From: Acidobacteriota bacterium
Lineage (GTDB): Bacteria > Acidobacteriota > UBA6911
Length of the DNA stretch: 5,650 bases
Reading direction: 5' to 3'
NCBI GenBank assembly: GCA_031254095.1
Contig: JAIRVC010000148.1
Span: 1-5,650, forward strand
Part shown: positions 5,241 through 5,650 of the stretch, piece by piece
Layout of the letters: each line of letters begins with the position of its first letter
How positions within the stretch are numbered: the first letter of the stretch is position 1
The notes under the pieces: generated by a model
Database searches by the model: none
Seen by the model: only the letters and a program-made list of their open reading frames with translations
What the model was told of the DNA's origin: nothing
Position numbers and translations under genes: made by a program

Positions 5241-5650
5241 ATGCCTGTACGCGTTAAAGCGGCTTTAACCATCATGGCGATTATTACCGCCTTCACGGCG
5301 GCAAGCTTTTTATTAAGCCTGAATTTTACGAGCAAAAACATGATTACGGCAATGGAACAGGAGTTAACGCTGGCTTTGGACATTGCCGACAGGCTGGTTT
5401 CAAAGCAGATCAAATTATTGGAAGCCGATGCCGCCACGGTTGCCGAACGCATCCTGAAAGCCCGTTCAACAGAAGAAATGAACGTGATAATGGCCGCGCA
5501 AATTGAAGAATTCCCGCAATTTTTATCGCTGACGGTATTGGACCATGACGGAATTGTAGCCGATTACGGCCGGCATGTCTGTTCCGACGCGCAGTATGAA
5601 AGAAATATATATTTTCAAAACGCTTTTTCCGGCGAAGACAATATTTCCAC
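5241..5650 (+). CDS. Membrane sensor protein, N-terminal part (cut by window end)
   Basis: The frame is open for 136 codons to the end of the window. Residues 7-27 (AALTIMAIITAFTAASFLLSL) form one transmembrane helix after a short basic N-terminus. A helical stretch (about 33-95) and a segment like the start of a periplasmic Cache-type ligand-sensing domain (LSLTVLDHDGIVADYG, then YERNIYFQNAFSG) follow. This layout is typical of histidine kinases, diguanylate cyclases, SpoIIE-type phosphatases and methyl-accepting chemotaxis proteins. The cytoplasmic output domain lies outside the window, so the type is open. Being directly after a receiver-only regulator, a histidine kinase or phosphatase acting on it is the simplest guess. 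Before the insertion of the repeat the gap to the regulator gene would have been 35 bp, which supports one operon. Confidence 0.75.
   Translation, partial: MPVRVKAALTIMAIITAFTAASFLLSLNFTSKNMITAMEQELTLALDIADRLVSKQIKLLEADAATVAERILKARSTEEMNVIMAAQIEEFPQFLSLTVLDHDGIVADYGRHVCSDAQYERNIYFQNAFSGEDNIS

Overview
The window comes from a diderm (Gram-negative type) bacterium of middling G+C, judged by eye. The evidence is a periplasmic OmpA-like peptidoglycan-associated protein, cleavable signal peptides and AGGAG-type ribosome binding sites. The phylum cannot be fixed from this sequence. The sigma factor resembles the RpoH-like sigma factors of deltaproteobacterial type, the von Willebrand A protein resembles the 'VWFA-related' family common in Acidobacteriota, and the amidohydrolase resembles those of anaerobes.

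Layout. (1) Positions 1-980: an edge fragment of a possible minus-strand gene, then a plus-strand amidohydrolase-2 family enzyme (185-979). (2) Positions 990-3056: a minus-strand pair, with an OmpA-like protein first and a secreted VWA-domain protein second, 47-48 bp apart and probably one transcript. The two genes are convergent with the amidohydrolase. (3) Positions 3072-3224: a 153-bp repeat with terminal inverted repeats, directly upstream of the ompA-like ribosome binding site. (4) Positions 3225-3479: a regulatory region rich in dyads, ending in a TATAAT box 7 bp before the sigma factor start codon. (5) Positions 3480-5650: a plus-strand signalling cluster made of an RpoH/sigma-70-family sigma factor, a receiver-only response regulator and the N-terminal part of a membrane sensor cut by the window end. 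A second, oppositely oriented copy of the repeat (5048-5190) sits between the last two genes.

The main result is the repeat. The two copies share a 63-bp core that is identical when one is reverse-complemented, and 28-bp imperfect terminal inverted repeats starting GGAAAC. Copy 2 is flanked by CTAA on both sides. Removing the element plus one CTAA restores a response regulator frame of exactly the same length with its own TAA stop, and brings the sensor gene to 35 bp downstream. The element is therefore best read as a non-autonomous transposable element (MITE), plausibly of IS5 type, which now supplies the last residue and stop codon of the response regulator.

Functionally, the sensor, receiver and sigma factor look like one signal transduction operon (stimulus to sensor to receiver to sigma factor or its regulator). 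The sigma gene has a promoter placed for a leaderless transcript and several palindromic candidate operators. The OmpA-like/VWA pair is a cell-envelope unit. No tRNA, rRNA, CRISPR array or intact transposase gene was seen.
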